From NCBI GenBank assembly GCA_017654935.2, contig CM065683.1, positions 4,227,089 through 4,291,088 of the forward strand: a DNA stretch of 64,000 nucleotides, given 5' to 3'. How positions within the stretch are numbered: the first letter of the stretch is position 1; the number at the start of each line of letters is the position of its first letter. This document shows positions 56,220-64,000 of this stretch, one piece after another. Under the pieces are notes generated by a model. It was not told the DNA's origin and ran no database searches. It saw only the letters and a list, made by a program, of their open reading frames with translations. The DNA comes from Phymorhynchus buccinoides (lineage: Eukaryota; Mollusca; Gastropoda; Neogastropoda; Raphitomidae). Position numbers and translations under genes: made by a program.

Positions 56220-56300
<81 letters not shown>

Positions 56301-56719
56301 ACCCCTGAATCATCCAACAGGGCTCTGCCCCTGTACTCCACTAGGGCCTAGACGGCCCCTGGAACCCTGCCTTTCAGCTTTCTTCATTTTAGGGAGTCGG
56401 ACCCTAACCCTAACCCTCCCTGAATCCTCCAACAGGGCTCTGCCCCTGTACCCCACTGGGCCCTAGACCCCTGCCTTTCACAGCTTTCTTCATTTTAGGG
56501 AGTTGCACCTGTAGTGTACAATGATGGAGATGTCATATTATAAGTTTTTTGTTTGTTTGTTTGTCATGTTTTCAGACAGACCGCAACGCGAGTGAAACGG
56601 CAAACAGTGGCTTCAACCTCCCCATCACCGGGAAACCCTACACCTCAGCCAAGAGCAGTGTCCACCAAGCCTACACCAACACCACCAGACAGCAAAGAAC
56701 AGTGTCCAAGTCCGCATAA
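49868..56719 (+). CDS. Unidentified gene, C-terminal exons
   Basis: Three phase-0 exons can be joined: 49868-49906, 54936-54968 and 56576-56719. The peptides are EDFNPKDWILKTT, EKEGRMCCQSE and TDRNASETANSGFNLPITGK followed by PYTSAKSSVHQAYTNTTRQQ and RTVSKSA, with stop TAA at 56717-56719. Support comes from GC-rich third positions, good acceptors (TTTCTGCAG, ATGTTTTCAG) and matching phases. I do not recognise the protein. The Ser/Thr-rich end looks like a disordered or cytoplasmic tail. The first donor (GTGTGC) is weak and the middle exon is only 33 nt. The intron between exons 1 and 2 is almost entirely a minisatellite. Upstream exons were not found in the window. Confidence 0.5.
49907..54935. 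repeat. 5-kb minisatellite, 52-54-bp units with acceptor-like motif
   Basis: More than 80 units of GGACTGAAGACAGCCATGTT, CCCCCTCCTACAGTCACCGT, CTTCCATCCTGTGT. Lengths alternate between 52 (GT end), 53 and 54 (GTGT end). A shorter 25-27-bp unit (GAAGACCACTTCCATCCTGT) dominates 54310-54925 and is inserted at 53205-53255 and 53688-53728. Each long unit holds a pyrimidine run followed by ACAG. Variants (CCCACTTCTACATTC and CCCCCTCCTACAGTC) are mixed in blocks. Confidence 0.95.
54936..54968 (+). CDS. Unidentified gene, micro-exon b
   Basis: 33 nt after GCGCAATAG and before the donor GTAATT, encoding EKEGRMCCQSE in phase 0. The acceptor has no good pyrimidine tract, and other readings exist (for example RNRKRKDACAASQ in another frame). 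Confidence 0.4.
54974..55440 (-). pseudogene. LINE ORF2 C-terminus and 3' UTR
   Basis: The - strand reads TNISRHFFSNRETNYWNALP then AQTTIVPDTNNFKILLDKDP and KSVN, then stop, an open and undamaged tail. The 3' part is shared with 46850-47020. It is 5'-truncated. Confidence 0.8.
55491..55527. repeat. G homopolymer (37 bases)
   Basis: An uninterrupted G run on + between a LINE tail and anonymous DNA. Confidence 0.9.
55920..56510. repeat. Dispersed repeat, second copy
   Basis: It shares 'ccagaaactgaact', GTGATTTGGGGCGTTTTGAA and GGGCTCTGCCCCTGTA with about 2240-2545. Its C run (56222-56300) lies before the GGGCTCTGCCCCTGTA segment. Two tandem copies of that segment occur here, joined by CCCTAACCCTAACCCT. 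Confidence 0.75.
56222..56300. repeat. 79-base C tract with one A
   Basis: C runs of 37 and 41 are separated by a single A at 56259. It is the longest homopolymer tract in the window. Confidence 0.95.
56576..56719 (+). CDS. Unidentified gene, terminal exon c
   Basis: It follows TTGTCATGTTTTCAG and encodes 47 residues with stop TAA at 56717. Third positions are strongly C/G. An overlapping open frame (56553-57014) reads further but becomes repeat sequence after about 56770, so the TAA reading is preferred. Confidence 0.55.
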   Translation, partial: TDRNASETANSGFNLPITGKPYTSAKSSVHQAYTNTTRQQRTVSKSA

Positions 56720-56749
56720 GAAATGCACCCAGCGAGAGGCCAACCAAAG

Positions 56750-57160
56750 AAGACATCTACGCAGCCACAAGAAAAGACTCAAAGAAATGCAGAGACAGAC
56801 ATATGACGATATGTACTGCAAAAAAAATGGACATCAGAATAATCAAGTATTCATTCCCTTTGTTCCTCTGTCTCTCCATGGGGATACCGGGGTGTGTGTG
56901 TGTGTTGTCTTTCATAAAATAGTTCCTCCGCCTTCTGTGCTTGCAGCGCTCCCAATCGTCCCGCAAAACAAGTGGTCCCAGGGACTCCTTCACTTACAGT
57001 ATAGAGGGTCCTAGAGGCGGGATAGAGAGTCCCAATGGCATTGCGAATGCTGAAAAGAAATTTTATAGTGCATCCCTGGGGGCCCCTGCATATTCTTTTA
57101 GAGGGTCCCTTAGAATTTTAATACTTCATAGACCCCCAAATGGGGGTCCCTGGGAGCCTT
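56750..57160. repeat. Left arm of a ~400-bp inverted repeat
   Basis: It matches the reverse complement of about 58278-58690 (for example CGCAGCCACAAGAAAAGACT and TCAGAATAATCAAGTATTCA). It includes the CAGGGCTCCC-type MITE at 56944-57160. Confidence 0.8.
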
Positions 57161-57447
57161 GGCTTGTAACTTCCTCTAACCGGCCACTCTCTTTGACTCG
57201 TTTTCCCTTTGATTTAAAACAAATCTTCAAAATATTTCTCTTTGAGCTCCTCAGAAATCAGAATGTGCCACCTGTATGCAGTGGGGAGGCCAGTGAAAAC
57301 TGAAAACCGGACACATGCGTACCTTATCCATTATGGCCATACGGCCTGGGAGTGCAGAAGAAGAAGTTCCTCTCTGAGCCACTGCAGGAATGGGTTTCTT
57401 CGTCCTGCCTTGTTTCTCAGACAAAACAACAAACTGTGCCCTGTGTG

Positions 57448-58242
57448 TAGCATCGTTAGCTGTGTGTAGCATCGTTAGCTGTGTGTAGCATCGTTAGCTG
57501 TGTGTAGCATCATTAGCTGTGTGTAGCATCGTTAGCTGTGTGTAGCATCATTAGCTGTGTGTAGCATCGTTAGCTGTGTGTAGCATCTGTTAGCATGTGT
57601 GTGTAGCATCGTTAGCTGTGTGTAGCATCGTTAGCTGTGTGTAGCATCGTTAGCTGTGTGTAGCATCGTGTGTAGCATCGCTGTGTGTAGCATCGTTAGC
57701 TGTGTGTAGCATCGTTGACTGTGTGTAGCATCGTTAGCATTAGCTGTGTGTAGCTGTGTGTGTGTAGCATCATTAGCTGTGTGTAGCATCGTTTGATAAG
57801 CTGTGTGTAGCATCGTTAGCTGTGTGTAGCATCATTTGATAAGCTGTGTGTAGCATCATTAGCTGTGTGTAGCATCATTAGCTGTGTGTAGCATCGTTGA
57901 CTGTGTGTAGCATCGTTAGCTGTGTGTAGCATCATTAGCTGTGTGTAGCTGTGTGTAGCATTATTTGATAAGCTGTGTGTAGCATCAGCATTAGCTGTGT
58001 GTAGCATTATTTGATAAGCTGTGTGTAGCATCGTTAGCATTAGCTGTGTGTAGCATTATTTGATAAGCTGTGTGTAGCATCATTAGCTGTGTGTAGCATC
58101 ATTAGCTGTGTGTAGCATCGTTGACTGTGTGTAGCATCGTTAGCTGTGTGTAGCATCATTAGCTGTGTGTAGCATCGTTAGCTGTGTGTAGCATCGTTAG
58201 CATTAGCTGTGTGTAGCATTATTTGATAAGCTGTGTGTAGCA
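57448..58242. repeat. 19-bp minisatellite (TAGCATCGTTAGCTGTGTG)
   Basis: About 40 units, with variants TAGCATCATTAGCTGTGTG, 'gttgactgtg' and 'atttgataagctg' arranged in larger blocks. It sits between the arms of the inverted repeat. Confidence 0.95.
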
Positions 58243-58277
58243 GTAAGAATTGGAGTGTTTAACCAGGTTATTTCTGA

Positions 58278-58690
58278 CAAGGCTCCCAGGGACCCCCTGG
58301 TATGAGAATATGGAGTATAAGAAGTATTAGGGACCCTCTAAGAGAATATGCAGGGGGTCCCAGGGATGCACTATAAAAATTCTTTTCAGCATTCGCAATG
58401 TCATTGGGACCCTCTATCCCACTTCTAGGACCCTCTATACTGTAAGTGAAGGAGTCCCTGGGACCACTTGTTTTGCGGGATGATTGGGAGCCCTGCAAGC
58501 ACAGAACTTCCAGAAGGCGGGGGAACTATTTTACAAAAGACACCCCCCCCCGGTATCCCCAAGGGGAGACAGAGGAACAGAGGGAATGAATACTTGATTA
58601 TTCTGATGTACATTTGTTTTGCAGTACACATGTCTGTCTCTCCCAGTACTGCGTTTCCTCGAGTCTTTTCTTGTGGCTGCGTGGTTATTT
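58278..58690. repeat. Right arm of the ~400-bp inverted repeat
   Basis: It contains a CAGGGCTCCC-type MITE copy (58278-58495) and the 'gaacttccagaag' dispersed repeat, in inverse orientation to 56750-57160. Confidence 0.8.
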
Positions 58691-58894
58691 CTGACAACAG
58701 GTGTGTTTTAGGACACCCCCCTCATGTTTCCCGCTTTCAAAGTCTGCGTGTTCAGTTGATTTCTGCTGGCATTCTTTGGCTGGTCCTCACTTCATCCCTG
58801 CCTCCAGAATGGGCACAGTGCTGCCACCCAGTGAACATTGTCCATGCAAAATGGTGAGGGAGGGGGGTGTTTTAAAGTACTAGTACTACAAGGT

Positions 58895-58912
58895 GGGGGG
58901 GGGGGGGGGGGG
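58895..58912. repeat. G homopolymer (18 bases)
   Basis: It is followed by short 'cttactttgacccttgttgtgacc' repeats (58945-59020). Confidence 0.85.
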
Positions 58913-59123
58913 TTGGGAGGCAGTGCTTCTGTTGATGGAAAGGACCCTTACTTTGAGCTTTGTTGTGACCCTTACTTTGACCCTTGTTGTGACCCCTGTT
59001 ATGACCCTTACTGTGACCCCTCCAGTGCTTCATGGGGGACTTCCCAAATCGTCATTTCCCGAATCGCCATCTTATGCGGCATATTTTGAACTTGGTGTCA
59101 TTTCGCCTTCCTTGCTTCGTGAA

Positions 59124-59201
59124 TGTGTGTGTTCTCAAGCAATCAAGTGCATGTCTGTGTGTGTGTGTGTGTGCCTGTGTGTTCTCAAGCAATCAAGTGC
59201 A

Positions 59202-59234
<33 letters not shown>

Positions 59235-59525
59235 TCTCAAGCAATCAAGTGCATGTCTGTGTGTGTGTGTGTGTCACTGTGTGTGTGTGTGTGTGTGTGC
59301 CTGTGTGTGTTCTCAAGCAATCAAGTGCATGTCTGTGTGTGTGTGTGCCTGTGTGTTCTCAAGCAATCAAGTGCATGTCTGTGTGTGTGTGTGCCTGTGT
59401 GTTCTCAAGCAATCAAGTGCATGTCTGTCTGTCTGTGTGTGTGTGCCTGTGTGTTCTCAAGCAATCAAGTGCATGTCTGTGTGTGTGTGTGTGTGCCTGT
59501 GTGTTCTCAAGCAACCAAGTGCATG
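59124..59525. repeat. GT-rich minisatellite (TTCTCAAGCAATCAAGTGCA)
   Basis: Eight units each have a constant TTCTCAAGCAATCAAGTGCA TGTCTG core followed by a GT run of variable length. Cysteine/valine ORFs across it are artefacts. Confidence 0.95.
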
Positions 59526-59529
59526 CTAG

Positions 59530-60189
59530 CAGGGCTCCCCATTTTGTTTGACCATAGAGGGTATTTTCACCCCCAGGAAGCAGCTATAGAGGGTCTCTTC
59601 ACCCCCAGGGTGAACTTATAGAGGGTGAAAAATCAAAACAAAATAAGCATAAAGACATGTGGGTACTGTCAAAAAAATGTAAAGTATTGTATGCACAGGC
59701 AGTATGAAGCATTACATGCCTGGCATTTCCGACACACAAATGTTACCAACACAGTCACACACAGCCACACTCACACACATCATTCAAGAATCAAGAACTT
59801 TAATCCTTTGCCCTCTTTTGAGGCATTGAGGATGAAACAACAAAACTATAAAAATTTCAAGCAAGGCATGACAAAGAGAGAGACAGAGAGAAAGAAAGAT
59901 AGAGAGAGAGCGCCATTCAGATAAGGCTGACATTGACAAGAGCAGTCACCCAAAGGAAGGAAGAAAGAAAGGAAGGAAATTGAGAAGGGTCTTTATCTTC
60001 TAACCTAAACAGACAGCAGTGGTACCAGACATGCCTAATTGGTCTCATGGATCTGCAGTACAAGCGCTCGCCAGATTTATAGTGCGTCTCATAACCCTCG
60101 AGTAGTAATTATAGTGTGTCGTTTCACCCCCAGTACGAAGTTTTAATGCGTCTGTCACGCACATTTGACGCACAGAATGGGGAGCCCTG
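59530..60189. mobile_element. hAT-like non-autonomous element (CAGGGCTCCCCATT termini)
   Basis: It starts CAGGGCTCCCCATTTTG and ends CAGAATGGGGAGCCCTG. A 660-bp interior has a GA run (59876-59910) and no transposase. Flanking CTAG occurs on both sides. CAGGG-type ends point to hAT (inference). Confidence 0.7.
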
Positions 60190-60436
60190 CCTAGTACCAC
60201 AATATCTGTCTTTCTGTCTATGTGTGCGTGTGTGCATGCTTGCGCGTGTCTGCATGCGCATGTCTGGATCTGCCTGACGTTTTACTGGATGTGAGAAATG
60301 GATTGAAGTGAAGGAGTGAAGTAAAGAAGGCGAAATGGCACTGAGAGGAAGGCGAAATGCAACTGCCTGACAGCACTCTATCTAATCCACGTGGCGAAGT
60401 GGGAAATGGCGAATTGGTACCTGTGGAACTTCCCCT

Positions 60437-60682
60437 TTAACCCTTTCATTGCCACTGTCGCCTCTTGGCACCACAATGATTTGACTCCCATGTCACTAAA
60501 AGGCATCAAACGAGGGCCTGGTATCCAGTGACCTTATGTTCTTCATTTTGGGAGGTAAGTATAGGCCCTATTTTATGCACGTCACAGAGGAATCCCCAGT
60601 ACTGCAGACGAAATCTGTACCCTACCCAAGTAAGTTTAATGGTATTTTTTTGGCTGAGGAATGGCTAGCGTTGAAAGGGTTA
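60437..60682. mobile_element. piggyBac-like MITE (TTAACCCTTTCATTGCCA)
   Basis: It ends GCGTTGAAAGGGTTAG, so the right TTAA has decayed to TTAG. Same family as 30234, 43611 and 47779. It lies about 60 bp before the 24-bp array. Confidence 0.75.
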
Positions 60683-60743
60683 GCACCTTCACTGTTAACA
60701 CCACTCCCTCCAAGGACTGAACGTGCTGTCATTAGACACAGGG

Positions 60744-62745
60744 CACAGTGTGTAGGGATCATAGGGGCACAGTGTCTAGGGATCATTGGGGCACAGTGTC
60801 TAGGGATCATTGGGGCACAGTGTGTAGGGATCATTGGGGCACAGTGTGTAGGGATCATTGGGGCACAGTGTCTAGGGATCATTGGGGCACAGTGTCTAGG
60901 GATCATAGGGGCACAGTGTGTAGGGATCATAGGGGCACAGTGTCTAGGGATCATTGGGGCACAGTGTCTAGGGATCATTGGGGCACAGTGTCTAGGGATC
61001 ATTGGGGCACAGTGTGTAGGGATCATAGGGGCACAGTGTCTAGGGATCATAGGGGCACAGTGTCTAGGGATCATAGGGGCACAGTGTCTAGGGATCATTG
61101 GGGCACAGTGTGTAGGGATCATTGGGGCACAGTGTGTAGGGATCATTGGGGCACAGTGTGTAGGGATCATTGGGGCACAGTGTGTAGGGATCATTGGGGC
61201 ACAGTGTGTAGGGATCATTGGGGCACAGTGTGTAGGGATCATTGGGGCACAGTGTGTAGGGATCATTGGGGCACAGTGTGTAGGGATCATTGGGGCACAG
61301 TGTGTAGGGATCATTGGGGCACAGTGTGTAGGGATCATTGGGGCACAGTGTCTAGGGATCATTGGGGCACAGTGTGTAGGGATCATTGGGGCACAGTGTG
61401 TAGGGATCATTGGGGCACAGTGTCTAGGGATCATTGGGGCACAGTATGTTTGTGGTGTGTAGGGATAATTGGGGCACAGTGTGTTGTGGTGTGTAGGGAT
61501 CATTGGGGCACAGTGTGTAGGGATCATTGGGGCACAGTGTGTAGGGATCATTGGGGCACAGTGTGTAGGGATCATTGGGGCATGGTGTGTAGGGATCATT
61601 GGGGCACAGTGTGTAGGGATCATTGGGGCACAGTGTGTAGGGATCATTGGGGCACAGTGTGTTCATTGGGGCACGGTGTGTAGGGATCATTGGGGCACGG
61701 TGTGTAGGGATCATTGGGGCACGGTGTGTAGGGATCATTGGGGCACGGTGTGTAGGGATCATTGGGGCACGGTGTGTAGGGATCATTGGGGCACGGTGTG
61801 TAGGGATCATTGGGGCATGGTGTGTAGGGATCATTGGGGCATGGTGTGTAGGGATCATTGGGGCATGGTGTGTAGGGATCATTGGGGCATGGTGTGTAGG
61901 GATCATTGGGGCACAGGTGTGGTGTGTAGGGATCATTGGGGCACGGTGTGTAGGGATCATTGGGGCACAGTGTGTAGGGATCATTGGGGCACGGTGTGTA
62001 GGGATCATTGGGGCATGGTGTGTAGGGATCATTGGGGCATGGTGTGTAGGGATCATTGGGGCATGGTGTGTAGGGATCATTGGGGCACAGTGTTATGGTG
62101 TGTAGGGATCATTGGGGCACAGTGTGTTGTGGTGTGTAGGGATCATTGGGGCATGGTGTGTAGGGATCATTGGGGCATGGTGTGTAGGGATCATTGGGGC
62201 ATGGTGTGTAGGGATCATTGGGGCACGGTGTGTAGGGATCATTGGGGCACGGTGTGTAGGGATCATTGGGGCACGGTGTGTAGGGATCATTGGGGCATGG
62301 TGTGTAGGGATCATTGGGGCATGGTGTGTAGGGATCATAGGGGCACAGTGTTATGGTGTGTAGGGATCATTGGGGCACAGTGTGTTATGGTGTGTAGGGA
62401 TCATTGGGGCATGGTGTGTAGGGATCATTGGGGCACGGTGTGTAGGGATCATTGGGGCACGGTGTGTAGGGATCATTGGGGCACGGTGTGTAGGGATCAT
62501 TGGGGCATGGTGTGTAGGGATCATTGGGGCATGGTGTGTAGGGATCATTGGGGCACGGTGTGTAGGGATCATTGGGTTATGGTGTGTAGGGATCATTGGG
62601 GCACAGTGTGTTATGGTGTGTAGGGATCATTGGGGCATGGTGTGTAGGGATCATTGGGGCACAGTGTGGATCATTGGGGCACAGTGTGTAGGGATCATTG
62701 GGGCATGGTGTGTAGGGATCATTGGGGCAGTGTGTTGCGGTGTGT
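60744..62745. repeat. 24-bp minisatellite, about 83 units
   Basis: The unit is GGGCACAGTGTGTAGGGATC ATTG. The left part mixes GTGTCTAGG and GTGTGTAGG variants. The right part has CACGG and CATGG variants with inserted 'ttatggtg' or 'ttgtggtg' pieces. Because 24 is divisible by 3, frames stay open on both strands for up to 384 codons; these are not genes. Confidence 0.97.
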
Positions 62746-62939
62746 AATCATTCTGGTCCTGTAGTCGTGAGAGCGCCTTAGACATTCAAATCAGGGATTA
62801 GTATGTACATTAGGCTAAACGGCCCATCATTTGGGGAGTTGTCCAATGTACATACTATGTTGACTGTCTGGTGTCTAATTCGCACTCTGACTGTGGGGCC
62901 TGATGACTTGAGGTCTCTGTACATGTGAACATTTGTCAC

Positions 62940-63425
62940 TCTTTCCCCATGGCAACACAGTGAAAGGCCACTCATAAGGGTCTGTGTACACGTTAATATT
63001 CACAAGATATTTCTATTTCCCCATGGCAACACAGTGAAAGGCCACTCATAAGGGTCTGTGTACACGTTAATATTCACAAGATATTTCTATTTCCCCATGG
63101 CAACACAGTGAAAGGCCACTCATAAAGGGTCTGTGTACACGTTAACATATTCACAAGATATTTCTATTTCCCCATGGCAACACAGTGATAGGTCACTCAT
63201 AAGGGTCTGTGTACACATTAACATTCACAAGATATTTCTATTTCCCCATGGCAACACAGTGAAAGGCCACTCATAAGGGTCTGTGTACACATTAACATTC
63301 ACAAGATATATCTATTTCCCCATGGCAACACAGTGAAAGGCCACTCATAAGGGTCTGTGTACACATTAACACATTCACAAGATATTTCTATTTCCCCATG
63401 GCAACACAGTGACACCCCCCCACTC
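62940..63425. repeat. ~74-bp tandem repeat, about 6 units
   Basis: Units share CCCCATGGCAACACAGTGAA, GGCCACTCATAAGGGTCTGT and TCACAAGATATTTCTATTT. Confidence 0.92.
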
Positions 63426-63439
63426 TTAATGACTTACAG

Positions 63440-63545
63440 CTCACTGTGTTGCCATGGGGAAATACAAATATCTTGTGAATAGTGTTCATGTGTACCCAGA
63501 CCTTAATACGGCTTGCATATTGTTGTGTTGCCATGGTGAAAAATG
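63440..63545. repeat. Inverted copies of the 74-bp unit
   Basis: It begins CTCACTGTGTTGCCATGGGG and AATATCTTGTGAAT, the reverse complement of the preceding array. A weaker second copy follows (GTGTTGCCATGGTG at 63525). Together they can fold back on the array. Confidence 0.85.
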
Positions 63546-63865
63546 TTCAGATCTTTAATGTGAGACAGGACATGATTCAAGTCACAAATTCTTTTAAATG
63601 ACTTTATTTGCCATGTTGAAAAAAATGTAATAAACGCAATTGAAAGATCGGTGTTTGCAGGCTTTTGTTAAAAGATTAACATAGGGGTAGTTAGTTGAAT
63701 CCAATTTTTTTAATTTCCACTAACCACCCCTTTCGACGAAAAATTTATGTAAAGATCAATTATCTACATGGTTTGAACTAACCACCCAATGCTTTAAAAA
63801 AAAAAACAAAAGAAAATGTTAATTTCTTACAACAATCTAAACTGTTCTCCCCTAGATAAAAATAT
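63546..63865. other. Anonymous AT-rich DNA
   Basis: No gene or recognised repeat. Confidence 0.4.
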
Positions 63866-64000
63866 TTCTGTGGAACTGTCAGAAACTATCCCTAAACCCT
63901 GTGGACCCCTAAGATAACAGTCCTCTCCTAGGGAAACTATCTCTGGAACCAACAGAAACTATCCCTAAACCCTGTGGACCCCTAAGATAACAGTCCTCTC
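63866..64000. repeat. ~73-bp direct repeat at the window edge
   Basis: CAGAAACTATCCCTAAACCC then TGTGGACCCCTAAGATAACA and GTCCTCTC occurs twice. It may continue beyond the window. Confidence 0.85.

Noticed and set aside
56402..56419. Telomere-like CCCTAA repeats
   Set aside because: Only about two and a half units, between two copies of a dispersed repeat; a similar GGGTTAGGGTTAGGG lies at about 36023 inside a minisatellite. Too short for a telomere.
56047..56466. Polyproline ORF
   Set aside because: It runs through the 79-base C tract within a dispersed repeat.
56553..57014. 153-codon frame overlapping the terminal exon of the unidentified gene
   Set aside because: Its basic stretch (QRRHLRSHKKRLKEMQRQ) looks protein-like, but after about 56770 it is the inverted-repeat arm and the frame needs a different upstream phase; the TAA-ending frame has better codon use.
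60622..62623. Long ORFs (up to 384 codons) on both strands with GIIGAQCV or MIPTHCAP repeats
   Set aside because: They are readings of a 24-bp satellite whose unit is a multiple of three; all frames stay open and no start context, splice sites or codon bias support a gene.

Overview
The window looks like nuclear DNA of an animal, most likely a gastropod mollusc (inference). Protein-coding exons are short and GC-rich at third codon positions. They have GT/AG borders and lie in long introns packed with microsatellites, minisatellites, tRNA-derived SINEs, short inverted-repeat transposons and LINE tails. Nothing suggests bacterial or organellar sequence. Four genes can be supported. (1) The 3' end of a RIG-I-like receptor gene on the + strand (exons 407-548, 3919-4175, 5227-5474) encodes the end of helicase motif VI, the pincer and the zinc-binding C-terminal RNA-sensing domain. 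(2) RBM48 on the - strand (exons from 26264 down to 19314) encodes an RRM protein of the minor spliceosome. (3) DCAKD on the + strand (26576 to 35341) encodes a dephospho-CoA kinase-like protein and is complete in four exons. (4) An unidentified gene on the + strand is seen only as C-terminal exons (about 49868-56719).

Layout: 1-5.5 kb is the receptor gene end. 5.5-19.3 kb is intergenic and repeat-rich, including a ~3.1 kb inverted-repeat element (14.77-17.85 kb) inserted into one copy of an older inverted duplication; the other copy is at 44.8-46.76 kb. 19.3-26.3 kb is RBM48 and 26.6-35.3 kb is DCAKD, arranged head to head with 311 bp between start codons. 35.3-49.8 kb holds a minisatellite that begins in the DCAKD stop-codon region, then MITEs, SINEs and LINE reverse-transcriptase tails. 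49.9-54.9 kb is a ~5 kb minisatellite that fills an intron. 56.7-63.5 kb holds an inverted repeat around a 19-bp array, a GT-rich array, a hAT-like element and a 2-kb array of a 24-bp unit.

The most unusual pattern is that several large minisatellites look seeded by exon borders. Units carry a 5' splice site copied from the receptor gene (50 bp, ~4171-5125) or the exon 2 end plus donor of DCAKD (40 bp, ~31614-32805). Others carry the DCAKD stop-codon region (~70 bp, ~35285-36420) or, in the 5-kb array, a pyrimidine tract plus CAG resembling an acceptor. Two MITEs also end only 19 and 32 bp before DCAKD exons. The genes are not obviously one pathway; RBM48 (U12-type splicing), DCAKD (CoA synthesis) and the receptor (antiviral RNA sensing) are independent functions that happen to be neighbours.
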